Assembly: GCA_021613535.1 (NCBI GenBank)
Contig: CP075495.1
Location: 1,550,001-1,614,000 of the forward strand
DNA length: 64,000 bases
Reading direction: 5' to 3'
DNA from: Adineta vaga
Taxonomy: Eukaryota > Rotifera
The position numbers were made by a program, and so were the translations under genes. Shown here piece by piece: positions 12,103-24,421 of the stretch. The notes beneath the pieces were generated by a model that ran no database searches, was not told the origin of the DNA, and saw nothing but the letters and a program-made list of their open reading frames with translations. Within the stretch, counting starts at the first letter, position 1, and each line of letters opens with the position of its first letter.

Positions 12103-13697
12103 TTATGAAAAATAATCATCATATGTATGTAGAAAATTTATATCATCAGTATTATCTTCACCGGAAATACTTTTCTTCATATGTAATACATCGAATTTCT
12201 TGAGTAATTCGAGAATTTGTCTATTGAAAATAAACAATAAAGTTTATATTTATAAGATTGAAAGAAAATATTCATTGAAACTTACACAATATGTTCTTCT
12301 GTAAATTCACTTTGATCTTGTTTAGTAATTTCTTTTCTTATTCTTTGTTCTAATTTATCGAGTTCAATTAATAATCTTTCGCTATCTTTGCTTGTATTGA
12401 ATATGACCATCTACAAAAAGAGACTTAGAAGATGTCTAAAAGAAAAATTGTAAGAAAGAATCTACTTGAGTATCTCGAATAGCTTGTTGAAGTAATGAAC
12501 AAACAGATATATGAACAGATTTATCATTTAATTCTTGTTTTTTTCTCGTTAATTCATCAAGTAAATCAAATACTTTTTGTCTCAAATCATCAACTAATTC
12601 CGCTTGAGTTTTTACTCGAATTTCTGTTGTTACAATTGAATGTATTCGATCTAGGAAAACAATTCATTTTCTATTTTGCTCTTTTCAATAGAAAACAAAC
12701 CTGATGCTTCATTTTGTGATTTGATTTGTTGTTGTTTAGCTCGTTTTAATTCATCTTTTAATTGTCGATTTCGTTCGATAGCTTGTCTTGTTTGATCTTC
12801 AATTTTCTGAATATCAAATAATTCAGAACTAGTCGCTGAAAATCTTGGTGTAGATTGACGTAATCGTTTTAATTGTTCAGCAATATGTGAACCATGTTCA
12901 GGTTGATTAATCAATAAATGATCGAGATATAATTCATATTCATTCTAGATTAATTCAAGACAAAGATCTTATCAAAAGAAATTTGGAATTTTTACATACT
13001 TTAATACGTTCGAGAACAGGTCCGAAAGCAACTGAACCTTCAATAAGTTGATTCATCGCATCACCATATGCCTGAAGACGACTTAAACTAAGTATTTGAC
13101 GTTTATGTTCATTATCAATCGTTGTTAATTTCTATAAAAAAAGATTCTTTTGCATTTATATACAAGAATAAGTCAATTTACCATTAGAAGAGTCTGTTCG
13201 ACTAAGGCAACAAAATCTTCACTATATCCCAAACCATGTAAATTCACATCTTTTGTTTGTATAATTTTATCATTGAATGTTTTCATCTTACGTACACGTT
13301 GTTCTTCAGAAAGATCAATTGAAAATGTTGGTACATGTATACGTTCATTATTAATTCGTGGTAATTGTTCACTTGTTATCGATGATGATACAGATGGTGA
13401 TTCATTTGCTCTTGGTGTTTGCTTTTTGGGAAGTTCTGGTAATGAAACATAAGTAAAATCAACTAAACAATCTTTCATTTCTTCGACTGTATTCGAATAT
13501 GTTTTTAAATGATGAGATGGTCGTAATGTTGGATGAGGTTTTTGTGAAGATGACCATGTTGGTTTTCTTTTACCATCAATTGTTTCACGTGGATGATAGA
13601 GATGATTTTCATTTAAATGTCCCGATGTTAAATCACGAATACTTTGAACTTGTTCCTGATAAATTGTATTACAGATCTGTTTCAATTGAGACGACAT
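12103..13697 (-). CDS. Coiled-coil protein with TSNAXIP1/C6orf118-like domain
   Basis: Six exons encode 439 aa: 13697-13182, 13131-13000, 12944-12701, 12650-12466, 12410-12286, 12220-12103. All junctions keep frame with GT-AG introns. The N-terminal 170 residues are polar and probably disordered. Exon 2 to 3 carries AYGDAMNQLIEGSVAFGPVL followed by ERIKNEYELYLDHLL, which resembles the translin-associated-factor-X-interacting N-terminal family (pattern 'F..li..s..yG.lL..IK.eYd.yi'). Long heptad coiled coils follow (IERNRQLKDELKRAKQQQ, LRQKVFDLLDELTRKKQEL, RLLIELDKLEQRIRKEI). Members of that family are mainly sperm or ciliary proteins. The gene is divergent from CEP57, with an X-box-like site in the shared upstream region. 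Family assignment is moderate. Confidence 0.7.
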
Positions 13698-14395
13698 ATT
13701 GATTGAATTGAAAATAAATGCAAGAAAGAAAAAACCATGTTGTTAAATCAAAGTAGAGAGGTCATTGGCAACGAGCATTTTCTAAAAATTTCTTTTGAAA
13801 TATTATATCTGTCGATTCTATTTTTAACGATCATTCTATTCTTCAATTATTTATATTTTATTCGATTAATAATCCAGATGTCGCTAAAATTTGACATGCT
13901 ATCTTTCGCTGGATATTATCAATGAAGAGAAAAACCGGTTTTATTATGCAATTAATTCTAACTTTTAATCTTCTAATTTGAAGAAAGAAAAGAAATTCAT
14001 CTTCAATCATAAATAACATGTCCATGATTTCGAGTGATTTATTTATCATTGAATACTTGAAACGAAGAAAGAAAGAAAGAATAAAATAATACATCATAGT
14101 TGTTCAACAACGTTGATGCCTTTCTCTTTATATACTACTATACAACTAATTGTAATGATGTGATGTGACTAACAGAAAAGAACAAAGAACGATGGCTGAT
14201 TGTCGTCTCGGTAACACTCTTCGTTCTTGTGTCGCACTGGAAGAAAAAAAAGTAAAAGGAAAGAAAGGTGGTTGCGATGTTGTGTCTCACTCCACATTAA
14301 GAATCGTATATGTGGTTAAAAAAAGGGAATAAAACAAGAATTATACTCTTTTTTTTTCCCCTTACTTCTTCATTAACACCATCAAAAATATAGTC
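13698..14395. promoter_or_regulatory. Shared divergent upstream region of two centrosome/cilium-type genes
   Basis: About 700 bp separate the ATGs of the TSNAXIP1-like gene (-) and CEP57 (+). It contains a full X-box-like motif at 14202-14215 and a half-site TGGCAAC at 13766-13772. No exon is evident. Confidence 0.4.
14202..14215 (+). promoter_or_regulatory. RFX X-box-like motif
   Basis: GTCGTC-TC-GGTAAC fits the degenerate RFX X-box GTHNYY(N2)RRNAAC. It lies 181 bp upstream of the CEP57 ATG. RFX factors drive ciliary genes through such sites. A single degenerate 14-mer can also arise by chance. Confidence 0.35.
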
Positions 14396-15646
14396 ATGTG
14401 GGAATCAGCAAATACAACAGCGACAAATATGAATGGTTATAATTCTCAAATATCATTCTATGAATATCCATCGGAAAAACCATTTATTAATTCAATCTAT
14501 CAACCTTTACGATCATCACATACACAATCAAAAACAGTGGCATTGCCTGAATCTAATCGAGATCAATTGTTAACAGCGTTACAATCTTTGACATTGAGAA
14601 TAAAAACGCTTGAAAATCAACGAGAGGTTCGTAGAATAACAAAAAAAACTTGATAGAAACTTATTCACACACAGCTCTCAGACAGAAACAAAACATACAA
14701 TAGTAGTATTTGACTTTATTTAGACAGCTGAATCGAATCTTCGTCAAATTACGAATGATCTTCATCGTTCTCGAACTGTTCATAAACATCCTCAATCTTC
14801 ACCAGACAAAATCGAACGAAATGATATTCGAACTCCCAAATCTCGTGTAGGAAGTCGTCGAAAAAAACGATCATCTCAAGAAAATCATAGTTGTGAGCGA
14901 ACATCCACAGATGGACGACATTTTCATTTGAATATGAATACAGTACCATTTATTCTCGGAGCATCAACAGCGCCAAGTCACAATGTTAAATCGAATGTAC
15001 AAAATGTAAAAGAAAGAAAAAAAAACGTTTTCACATGAAAATTCAAATGAATAACATTGATTTTATATCTTAGGTTATTGCTCTATTGAAAAATCACAAT
15101 CATCAATTATGTCTCTCGTCAAAAGAATATGCTGATCTTCATCATACGAATGTTAAAAGTGATTTATCTCCACATACAGTTCTCTATCTTGATCATTATA
15201 ATAAATCATCAAGAAGACGTCCTTCATCAGCATCACCAATGCGTTCGATTTGTCGTTCAAAGACAACGTCACCAAGAGGACGTCCACAAACATCAACATT
15301 GTCTGAAAAACAATGCTATTCACGTATAAAACGTCTACGTCAAGAATTTGCAATACTTGCACGTGAACATACAAACTTAAGTACATCTCGAAGCAATTCA
15401 AGAGAATTAGAAATACTTAATCGACGAATGGAATTGATACTCGATGAATTAGAACGTTTACAACAACAATTACAACTATTCTTAAGAAAATCTTCAACAC
15501 GTGATCCTTTTCAATCCGAGAAAACTGAAACACCATTAGAAACATTAAGAAAAACGAAATTATTACAAACTATTCTCAAAGATCCATCCAATAGTCAATA
15601 TAATCGAGGACGTTCACGTCGAATTCGCCCCAAGTCAAATGATTGA
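14396..15646 (+). CDS. CEP57: Centrosomal protein CEP57 family
   Basis: Three exons encode 361 aa: 14396-14626, 14724-15005, 15074-15646. The N-terminal part has the coiled-coil PESNRDQLLTALQSLTLRIK, which parallels the start of the CEP57 centrosome-localisation domain. The diagnostic element is PFILGASTAPSHNVKSNVQ followed by VIALLKNHN. It matches the conserved CEP57/CEP57L1 block 'PFVAGTSTSPSHSVGANVQ..L.LMK.H' of the microtubule-binding half. The C-terminal exon adds a basic Ser/Arg region and a second coiled coil (ILDELERLQQQLQLFL), and ends in RRIRPKSND. CEP57 helps organise pericentriolar material and centriole duplication and binds microtubules. The rotifer protein is shorter than vertebrate CEP57 (about 500 aa). 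Confidence 0.9.
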
Positions 15647-16043
15647 ATCAAAACTTTTCATTCTTTGTGAAATTATTTTGTATTTTGCAGATAGAATAGT
15701 ATCCTGCTTTTTTTTGCCTTCAATATACATATTGTTTTCTTTTCTATGCATTACATACTTCAACAAAAAACAGATCGTTCACAGTTTTATACGTCTATAC
15801 AAACAAGAGTAAGATTGTTATTATAATAACAAACTCATATATACAAATAACATTAGAGAAAGTAACACTTCAGACTCAATTTTGTCAGTTCAACATGTTT
15901 GATATTCTTCTCGATATTTTATTACTTCTTATAGATTTTTCAAAGTTATCAATCGGAAGCAAAATGATGATCTTTAATATGGTTTTAGATTAATTTATTT
16001 TTGATTAAACTATTTTGCTTTTTAAATGAAAGACAGATTTTAA
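15647..16043. other. Convergent intergenic spacer
   Basis: This spacer lies between the CEP57 and flavin reductase 3' ends. It is AT-rich with no exon recognised. Confidence 0.5.
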
Positions 16044-16763
16044 TTACTGTTTATTTTCTTCACTAAGTTGTTTCACTGCTTCAACTAATTCCGGATTATC
16101 ATCAGCTGGTCGACGCATATGAAAGAGATGATTTACTTCAGCATAATCACTTAAATAACCACATCGACCAATGGGACAAGCAGCAGCTGTATCAAAAAGT
16201 CCTTCAGGTGTAATAAATTTTCGTTGAATATGTACACCAATAACTTGGCCCAATACTAGATAACTCTTAGTAGGATTACCATCCATATCGTGTAGATGAG
16301 TTACCGACAAAAGTCGACATTCGAAAGAAGCTGGTCTGAAAATTGAAATAATGTATTCTAGAAAAAGAAAAGCAATAACTTACGAATCTCGAACTCGTGG
16401 TGCTTTCACAAGCCGACATGGTGCTGGTTCTAGTCCTGCTAGTTGCATTTCATTGATTCCATAGGGTGCGACAAAAGATGTAATATTCACTTTTTCTGCC
16501 AATTCTCGCGTTGCTAAATTAAATACGAATTCTTTTGTTTTTTCCACGTTCGTCACACTATCTTTATAACCATAGGATGAAAATCCGACAATATGTGGAT
16601 TTTCTCCTAAGGCATTGAAAAATGAGTATGGAGCAAGATTGACATGGCCATCAGGAGATTGTGTTGATATCCAACCAATAGGACGTGGTGCTACAATGGC
16701 TTTAAAAGGATCATGTGAAAGACCATGACCAGATTTCATTTCATAGAAATGTACGTCACTCAT
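16044..16763 (-). CDS. Flavin reductase-like FMN-binding protein (bacterial DIM6/NTAB type)
   Basis: Two exons, 16763-16384 and 16335-16044, encode 223 aa, with a GTAAGT...TTTCAG intron of 48 bp. I chose ATG 16763 because the upstream frame continues only to a TTG. The protein matches the flavin-reductase/flavoredoxin split-barrel family throughout: GLSHDPFKAIVAPRPIGWIS, NLAPYSFFNAL, GFSSYGYKDSVTN, EFVFNLAT, CRLVKAPRVRDSPASFECRL, HIQRKFI and DTAAACPIGRCGYLSDYAEV. These proteins bind FMN and reduce flavin or small substrates using NAD(P)H. The sequence looks like proteobacterial members, and the gene has gained a small intron, so horizontal acquisition is likely (inference). There is no targeting signal. 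Confidence 0.9.
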
Positions 16764-18248
16764 ATCGACTACAATCGACGAATACAAAGTTTATGTGACG
16801 ATAAAGTGTAACAAGTACTTATTGACGTCGTTGAAACGAAAAAAGAAAGAACGAATGAAGAATGAAAAGAAAAGAGAAAAAAAACGATCCTATTCATATT
16901 GGTTATTGTTATATCTATCGAGGTATACAAAGAAAAATAAATACTTTTGAAAAATCTATACAATAGCGCTTTGTTTTATCGAGCTAGGTAAATAAAATGT
17001 AATTTCTTCAATTTTGTAAATGTACATGTCACATAATTTGTAATTATATAAACGTTGTAGAATCATAATCAATATTACGAGTCCATCACGTGTTTATATT
17101 CGAATACTTGTTTTACATCATTTTCTACATATAAATGATTGCATCATAGATGATGATTCAATATGTTTGTCTTTGAAAGAATACATCGGAACAGATTCAT
17201 TTTGTTACTTTATCATTTCTTGTTGATAAAGTACATTTTAGACATGACACTCAATTGAAGAGAAGCTATATCCTGTAATCTTACTTTTAGATCAGCATCT
17301 CTATTAGCCTCATTTTTCTTGCTTCATCTAGACGAATATTATTCAATATCACTTGATCGTAATTCTGAAACCAGCGTTTCCCTCATATGTTCAACGAAGT
17401 AAATCTTAAGAAAATTTATCTTTTTTAATTCAATAATTTTAACCTTTCTTTTTTCTTTCTCAAAGGCCGCTCTGTACATATCGACTAACAGTGAAACCAT
17501 GGTTTTTATTTTTGCGAACACTATCCCTCTAATTATTTTTAATTCTACGTTTATTTTCATTGTATAGAATATTGACCAACCTTTTGTATGTTTTCAATTC
17601 GATAAAATATAAACAACAATCACTTACTGATGTTAAAGACGATTCAACTACATCAATCTATGTACATGAGTAGAAGATGATTCCAGAATATTGTTAAGTA
17701 TTACAATAGTCTACTGTTGGCATGTTGCTTGTATTTGGAAAAGCTTTTCAAGAGAATAAGTGTTTCTAGAAAGTTATTCTTATTGAATTCTTTAGCAATA
17801 TGTTCACAACCGCATCGACGCGAATATACTTTATTGATAAATTGATCTTATAGCTCGTAACGAGTGAGGGTAGGAATTCAATTGGAGCTACTCTCACTTT
17901 TTGATCAAGTTGGACATTGATTTATAATGATTCTAAAGTTCAATTCATTTCTATTTGATAACAATTTTATCTAAATATCCTATCTTTTATCAGAATACGA
18001 TAAAGAGAAATAGTAATATTTCGATTAAACTTAACTCTTTTGTTCTTATTTAAAACATTCCAATAATTAATATTTCACGAATTGAACTTTATGAAATTCG
18101 ATAATCCTCTTCTTTCAAATAATAATACACACTCTCGATCGAAAAGATTCGATACAAACTCATTGCATTCACACTTTTTAAGAAAGAAAATAGGTTTTAA
18201 TGAAACACTTAAAACATCTTTTTTATCATCATCATTATATATTTAATT
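16764..18248. other. Intergenic region with one doubtful open frame
   Basis: About 1.5 kb holds the upstream region of the flavin reductase and the 3' flank of the small membrane protein. A - strand open frame (17560-17339, 73 codons, start MKINVELKIIRGIVF, end SELRSSDIE) could be read with a 39-bp phase-0 intron, but no family is recognised. Otherwise I see nothing in it. Confidence 0.4.
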
Positions 18249-18922
18249 TTACACATTCGAACTACCGATTTGTTCAACTGTTGCCGTTATTGGTGGAGAT
18301 ATTGCTAATTGATGTACTGATGGAGATGTTGCGGTCGCTATTTCATAGGGTGGAGGCGGTGCTTCATATAGACTAGGATGTGTTTGTACTAGTGGAGCAG
18401 TTCTGACACAAGATACAGGTCGAACATGAATAACTCGTACTGGAGTACCTGCAAGATTATTTTGATAAGGAGTTGTCTGAAATCGTGTATGAGGATTAGC
18501 TATAGCAGCACGTAACTGTTGCTGTCGTTGATTGGATTGTATACAGCAGCTTAAACATGTAACACAAATAAAGATTGCAACGATAATAATAACAGCAATA
18601 ACAGCTGGTGGAAGACTTGATGAATCCTCACACATACCATAAGAAGTTCCACATGTTTCATCATCTAATAACAAAAAAACAAGACGAACATTAGCATGTA
18701 TTTAAATCTCGCAAAGGTTTTACATACACGAACAACACCAACTATCAAAACCTTTGTAGCATGATCTTTCTAGATAAAAAATAAAATAAAATCTCAGATT
18801 TTATTATGTACTGTTTTTAAGAAATACATACGGGAATAGAGACAATCACTAAATACACCTGTTGTAGTGAAAATAAGCAGAATACTAATTAAAAGTACAT
18901 TGCTTTTTGTTATATTATACAT
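18249..18922 (-). CDS. Small type I membrane protein with Cys-rich ectodomain and PPPPY tail (Shisa/WBP1/CYYR1-like)
   Basis: Three exons, 18922-18832, 18769-18728 and 18664-18249, encode 182 aa. The N-terminus is a signal peptide (SNVLLISILLIFTTTGVFSD). A short ectodomain follows with several Cys (DCLYSQRSCYKGFDSWCCSY, then ETCGTSYGMCED). A single helix (AVIAVIIIVAIFICVTCL) is followed directly by SCC, a likely palmitoylation site. The cytoplasmic tail is Pro-rich and has EAPPPPYE, a WW-domain-binding PPxY motif. This architecture fits the Shisa, WBP1/VOPP1 and CYYR1 group, whose members act in membrane trafficking or receptor regulation, but exact orthology is not clear. Phases agree at both introns. 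Confidence 0.75.
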
Positions 18923-19737
18923 GACTATTTAGACGAAGGTCGTTTCTTTGCTTGGTTATTTCACTTAAAAAATGAATCTTATCGTCATATTTTATCTTAA
19001 CAACACGAAAAATGATGACTCGTTATAGAGAGATAAGAATTCCTCGTGGTCAGTCGAATGATATTTTTTGTAAACTTTTTTTTATTATCGATGGAATGTT
19101 TATTTAGAAGGTAAAAGAAATGAGTAATTTAAATGACATGTTTCCTCTATTACATAATCGTTGTCTTGTAGGTTACGAAATTCTTTTCCCTAATATACAC
19201 AAAATCATATATATCGAAAATTTCCATCACTTCAGAGGAAAAGTTATTTACTGTATCCATAATAGCATAGATACGGATAATTTATATAATAGAAATCATT
19301 TCTTGGAAGTAAATATGTATCGTAATTTATTGAAATTCACTTAGAAAAACGAAATCATTACATAATAGAATAATCAAATAGCAAAAGTAATAAAAACCAG
19401 TGCTGAAAACTGAGTCGACAGAGTGGAATGTACATACAAAACAAACAAACAAACATGCTGAAGTATTGGTCATTTTATCTGATGCTCAAATTTAGCTTGT
19501 TCTATGTATAAACAATAATAAAGACACACTTTCACACATATGTATATATAGAATGGCAAGCGCTAAAATAATAGAGATTCATTCAACGCAACAATAAAAA
19601 AAATGGAACAATTGCACAACAAATGGATACAAGAATATGAAAAAGTAAAATGGATAATGTGCATTAATGATTTTGAGAGAAATAAAAACAAAACGAGAGA
19701 AACTCGAAAGAGTTTAAGAGAATACTGGTAATATTGA
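18923..19737. other. Intergenic spacer
   Basis: This holds the upstream region of the small membrane protein and the 3' flank of the Ig-superfamily gene. It is AT-rich with no supported gene. Confidence 0.5.
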
Positions 19738-22700
19738 TTAAACTTCCGTTGGTTCTTGATATACAAAGACGGTTGATGGTGCTGGTGCTGGTGGTTTCGA
19801 GGCTTGATGATACGATGGTGGAGCTTCATCATGATGCATTCCTGTCGGTTGATGAACAACAATTTTCTGAGGTGGTGGTGGAGTTGTTCCTCGTCGTGTA
19901 TGTTCAACTTGGTTGTGCTTTGATGATGATGTCGGTGGTGGTGCTGCCTATTGAAAATAAAATGAGTAAGGTTTAGTAATAAAACGATATATTAGAGAAG
20001 CAAAAAAATAATGTAAGCGGGATGAATATGTTTGTTTGTCAAATATGAGCAAGAGCAAAATGCATGGAACAATAAATAGTAAAACGAACACATATGACAC
20101 CAGTCGTTACAATCGATATGAATAACTTACCACACGAAACGTGGATCTCTTCGGAAGAAACTGAAAGAAAAAGATTGGATAAAAATTACTGATCATACAT
20201 GCAATATGTATGAGAACCTCTTTTTCAATCGTTAGATATTTAAGCGAGTAATATTTGTCAATGAAAACAATCGAAGAAATGCTAGTTCTATAATCTAATA
20301 AGATTTTATTTTCATACGTACAGCTGTATCTTCTGTTGCATGAGTTAATTGTTCCATTTCTTCATCGGATGAAACTTCCTTCGTTATTATTGGTCCTGTT
20401 CGTTTTTGTTGAGTTCTTAATTGTCCTGGATTATGATAATGATGATGTTGATAATCTTTCTTTCCTTCGAATGATTTTGGCGATGGTGTTCGTTGTTCAC
20501 GTTTTGGTACCTGTGGTGCAGGTAAGGGTGGAGGTTCTTGAGATCGTTTTTTAACAGGTAAGGATAGGGCTGGTTGTTGAGTTGATCGTAATGATTGAAC
20601 AGATTCTGTAAGTGATCTTCGTGAACCCATTGGTGTTGTTGTTCGAGAACGATTTGGTACTATAGGCATTGCATGAACACTAATTTCGATTTCATCAGCA
20701 TCATCTTGATCAGGTGAATAAGAACGTAGAGGAGGTGGTGGACGATTTCCGTTTAACGTTGATGCTTGTTGATAAGAGAATGCAAAAGGTACAGATTGTT
20801 GACGATATGATGAATGTGTACTCATCATTGGTGATGGACGAGTTGGAATTGGTGGAGGATGGCCATTACTGTTTTCAGCTGCATCAACTAAGTATGATGT
20901 TGACGAGGAATCACCGTTTACTATTTCACGTTTATATTTCTTTGTATGATCATTTGATATTTGAGCTCGTTGATTCCAAGCATTTCCTCCTGGTTTACTA
21001 AAAAATAGATCAAATACAATGGTACAAGAAAAACTTAGACAAGAAAATATGAACTTACTCAATAGGTATTTTTTCAACTAGAATAAAAACAAAAGAAAAT
21101 TTAGAACAAAAAGGAAGAATAAGAATGAAGATACATACCACTTGGTGTACGTTTGTCTGCACCATTTGCTTTACGACGTTTTAAAAAGATGATAACAGCA
21201 ATTACAATTGCAAGAAGAAGAAGAAGTAAAACACCACCAACACTTATTCCAATAATCATTGGAATTTTATAAGATTCTAAAAAAGTGAATCAAATTTTAT
21301 TCATCAATCATCAATAGAAATCAAATCTACTTACTTCCTTGAGTTCCACCTACACCTGAACCTCCTTTCAATCCATTGGATGAAGCTAAACAAAGAACAG
21401 AATATAGATAAAAATGAATAATAACGAAGTAGAAGAAACTTACGATGAACCATAATATTAAATTCTTGTTTAATTGTTTTGCCTCCAGATTGTGCTTGAC
21501 ATTGCATTGCATGCCGTCCAGGATCCTGATAGATTCGTTGTATTTGTCTTGTGTTACCAAATACATTTAAACCAGCTGTTGGAAGATTGGCCTGAGGTTG
21601 TAATGGATATTGTTGTTGACCATACGGCATTTGATGACCATAGTATGGCATCATATTTGTTGACATATTCGTCGGCATTTCATACCAAACATACGATGGA
21701 ACTGGATTGGCTTCTATCCGACATTCCAATGTAATCATTTTCAATACTTCACTTTCAAAACTAACAACTGGTAAGGCACCAGCTTCTAAATTTGGTCCAT
21801 CTATAATGAAGAAATCAATGAAAAATATTTGATGAAATGACATTCGTAAAAGAAACATACAATCAATGTTGATAGGAACTGTTTTGAAAAGATAAACATC
21901 GATATTATTATTTGATTCAACTTGACATTGAATTGTTGCATTATGATCAGCACGTGTTAATGGACGTCGAAGAATTATGGTTCGTGTAAAAACATGCTCA
22001 TTTAATGTATCGTTGTATATTTTCGTATTTGGTAATGATGATGTCAATGGTGTTCGTGTCGATAGAAATAAATCAAGTCGTGGAAGATTTTCTGTTCCAG
22101 ATAAACTAGATGATGGTCCGGATTGCGATGGTAATGATAGAGGTGCAAGAGCATTATTGTTTGATAATGGAGATGATTCAGATAGTTTAAATGTTGAACG
22201 AATAATTGAAACAGAACAAGATACAAGTGATGATCCATTATTATCTTCACTAACATGTGAATTATGGATTTGAAGAGAAGATACTAAAAATAAAGATAGA
22301 TAGATAGATAGATAGAAAAAGAAACTTCTATGAAAGAAATTACCATTAATTGCACTAAGAATATTCACAAAATTTTGCCATTTGTCATCAACAGCTGTAT
22401 AATAGCCAACTGTTGTATGATCAAGTGAAAGAATAGTTAAACGATTATTTTGTTCATCATAATTAAATTTTGATTTATTAGAAAAACCCACACCGATAAT
22501 ATATAATGAATAACCATTTAAACCTAAATAAGTAACTCTGATTGAAGGTGGTGCAACTTGAAAGGAAAATGGTTCCGATAGATTTCCAACTAAATAACGT
22601 TCACTTGGTCCAACAGGCGGGGAAAGACCTTGAGCAGCTGGATGATCTTGTGTCGGTTGTTGAAATTGATTAGCAAGGGGTGGTGGTTGTATACCTTGCG

Positions 22701-23163
22701 GCAATTGATTTGAAGAACCTTGCATATTTCCTTGATAATATTGCTGCTGCTGTTGTTGTTGTTGTTGTTGTTGTTGAGACATTTGATATAGTTGTTGTTC
22801 TTGTTGAGGCATTTGATACGATTGTTGATGATGTTGTATTGGTAACTGAGGTTGTTGTTGTTGCTGTTGTATTGGTAACTGAGGTTGCTGCTGCTGCTGC
22901 TGCTGCTGTTGTTGTTGTTGTTGTTGTTGTTGTTGCTGTTGCTGATGAACTGGAAGTTGCTGGAGTGTAAGCTGCGGTTGTTGCATTGGTTGTTGATACA
23001 TATCATTATTAACAGACGGACCATATTGACCGGGATGCTGATATGGCAACTGGCCCAATACAAGCCATGACAAAGTCACGATACAAACTAAATAACATGT
23101 ATGAAACGAAAAGTGTATTTCTTTGTGATTTAAACTCTTACCAAAAAATCTATTCACAGCCAT
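19738..23163 (-). CDS. Ig-superfamily type I receptor with polyQ N-terminus, TM helix and SH3/WW/PDZ-type tail motifs
   Basis: Ten exons encode about 889 aa: 23163-23142, 23087-22344, 22283-21861, 21800-21444, 21385-21335, 21276-21139, 21077-21059, 20997-20322, 20160-20131, 19947-19738. A signal peptide (MAVNRFFVCIVTLSWLVLG) precedes about 150 residues of Gln-rich repeats. Ig-like modules follow; the third has LECRIEANPVPSYVWYE...HAMQCQAQSG, with the Cys/Trp/Cys pattern. A helix (IPMIIGISVGGVLLLLLL...) is followed by FLKRRK. The long tail has Pro-rich SH3-type segments, a PPSY motif, and the last residues PTEV, a class I PDZ ligand (T-x-V). Nephrin/Neph (kirre)-type adhesion receptors share this layout, including the PDZ end, but orthology is unproven. 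It probably acts in cell-cell adhesion. Confidence 0.8.
22296..22318. repeat. GATA tetranucleotide repeat in intron
   Basis: About five and a half copies of GATA lie in the intron between exons 2 and 3 of the Ig-superfamily gene. Confidence 0.8.
22740..22950 (-). repeat. CAG/CAA trinucleotide region encoding polyQ
   Basis: Two long Gln runs and shorter Q-P-Q-L-P-I-Q repeats are encoded on the - strand with mixed CAA and CAG codons. Mixed codons suggest the run is selected as protein rather than being a pure recent expansion; one run contains a purer CAG block. Confidence 0.85.
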
Positions 23164-24008
23164 TAGATAACGATAAATCACAAATGTTTAGCCATAATGG
23201 ACGGACAAAGAAGGCTAACAACTTATATAAACAACAAATAAAAAAAAAGTGAATATCTAAAACAACGAGAAAATAATATCCAATTCAATATGAATCCATT
23301 CATTCGTAAATGATATTTTCTCAAGTGATATCGAATATCATGGACAATAGCGAGTTTGATTGGAAATGAAATCTAGAAGAAAAAATAAATACAGACTATT
23401 ATTTGATTTAAATCGATTCGTTCAAGTTGAGTAGAACAATAAAGAGTTTAAAACTACATTAAATAAATAAATTCTTACCAAATCATCTATTTATAATCAT
23501 TGTAAATCATTAAACATGAACGACATCGTCAAGGTTAACAATGTTTTTCTTTGAAAAGAAATCTAGAGAAAAAAGAAAATCATCTGTAAATGAGAATAAT
23601 GAAATCGTAAGTCCGTTCAAAATTTATTTGTTCATTAGTATTATTTTCTGGCCAAATAGAAAAAAAAAGAAAAAGAAAATGAAGAGGAAAAAAAATAATA
23701 ATAACAAACAACATCAACAAGAAATACGACAAGAAAGGTTTTGTGTATGTGTTACGATAAACATAGACAAAAAAGAAAGTGGCTTTTCACTGTTTTTCTC
23801 TTTTCGAATATATATCAATATATACATTTTTTTTTAAAAAACCGAGGGTCAAAGAAATATGAGAAATTGAATAGCTTTGTTGTTTTTCGAGAGAGAGAGA
23901 GAGAGAGAGAATGAAATTATAAGGATAAAGATGACTAGAAGATGAGAGAAAGTGACAAGAAGATAAATGAAGTAATAGATGAAAGAGTTTTGTTCAGAAA
24001 TTTTTCTA
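23164..24008. other. Intergenic region between Ig-superfamily gene and GRK2
   Basis: This contains the upstream region of the Ig-superfamily gene and the 3' flank of GRK2. It is rich in A runs and holds a (GA)n tract at about 23889-23909. No exon is recognised. Confidence 0.5.
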
Positions 24009-24182
24009 TTACTGTTGTTGAGCATGAGTTGATGTCGTGGTTGGCTGCGGAGATTGAGAATTGGATCCACCACCATTTGGGATTAATAGTCGTCCGAGTT
24101 TTTTCGACGAATGAAGTGTCAATGTTGATTTATTCAAAGCATCATTTAATGCCATACGCCATTCATGAAATGAGACGATATC
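24009..24182 (-). other. GRK2: Alternative last exon of GRK2 (isoform B)
   Basis: An acceptor (TTTCTAG) is followed by an open frame of 57 codons and a TAA. It starts DIVSFHEWRMALNDALN, clearly homologous to the start of the other last exon ([17 protein letters not shown]). Both are phase 0 and fit the same upstream donor at 24856. The tails then differ: this one is short and ends STHAQQQ. It would replace the last PH-domain helix and the C-terminus. Its use is inferred from homology and splice signals only. Confidence 0.7.
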
Positions 24183-24421
24183 CTAGAAATGTTAGGATAA
24201 TTTTGACAAGTTTGTTTTTTTTTTGTTAAGAAGAAAATTTCAGAGAGAAGAGAAAAATGACAACAAAAGCAGCAACACAAAAAAAAAGAAGATTTTTCAG
24301 CGATCAAAATGATTAGAAACAAAAAAATGAAGAAAAAAGAAGACAACAAATCACTGTTTGACGAGAGTGAGAGAAAAAAAAGAGTTTATGTCAAAATTAT
24401 TCATTCAAAATAGAAGTTTTG

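Noticed and set aside
17339-17560. - strand open frame MKINVELKIIRGIVF...RSSDIE
   Set aside because: Some coding-like character and a possible 39-bp intron, but no recognisable family and no neighbouring exons; noted only within the intergenic entry.
19120-19344. + strand 74-codon frame
   Set aside because: AT-driven composition, no homology, lies in a gene 3' flank.
22276-22350. Continuous reading frame through introns of the Ig-superfamily gene
   Set aside because: Some introns happen to be open in frame, but clear GT-AG borders and loss of domain pattern when retained show they are introns.
22590-23070. Poly-Val, poly-Leu, poly-Asn and poly-Ser frames on both strands
   Set aside because: These are other-frame readings of the CAG/CAA tract that encodes polyQ in the Ig-superfamily receptor.
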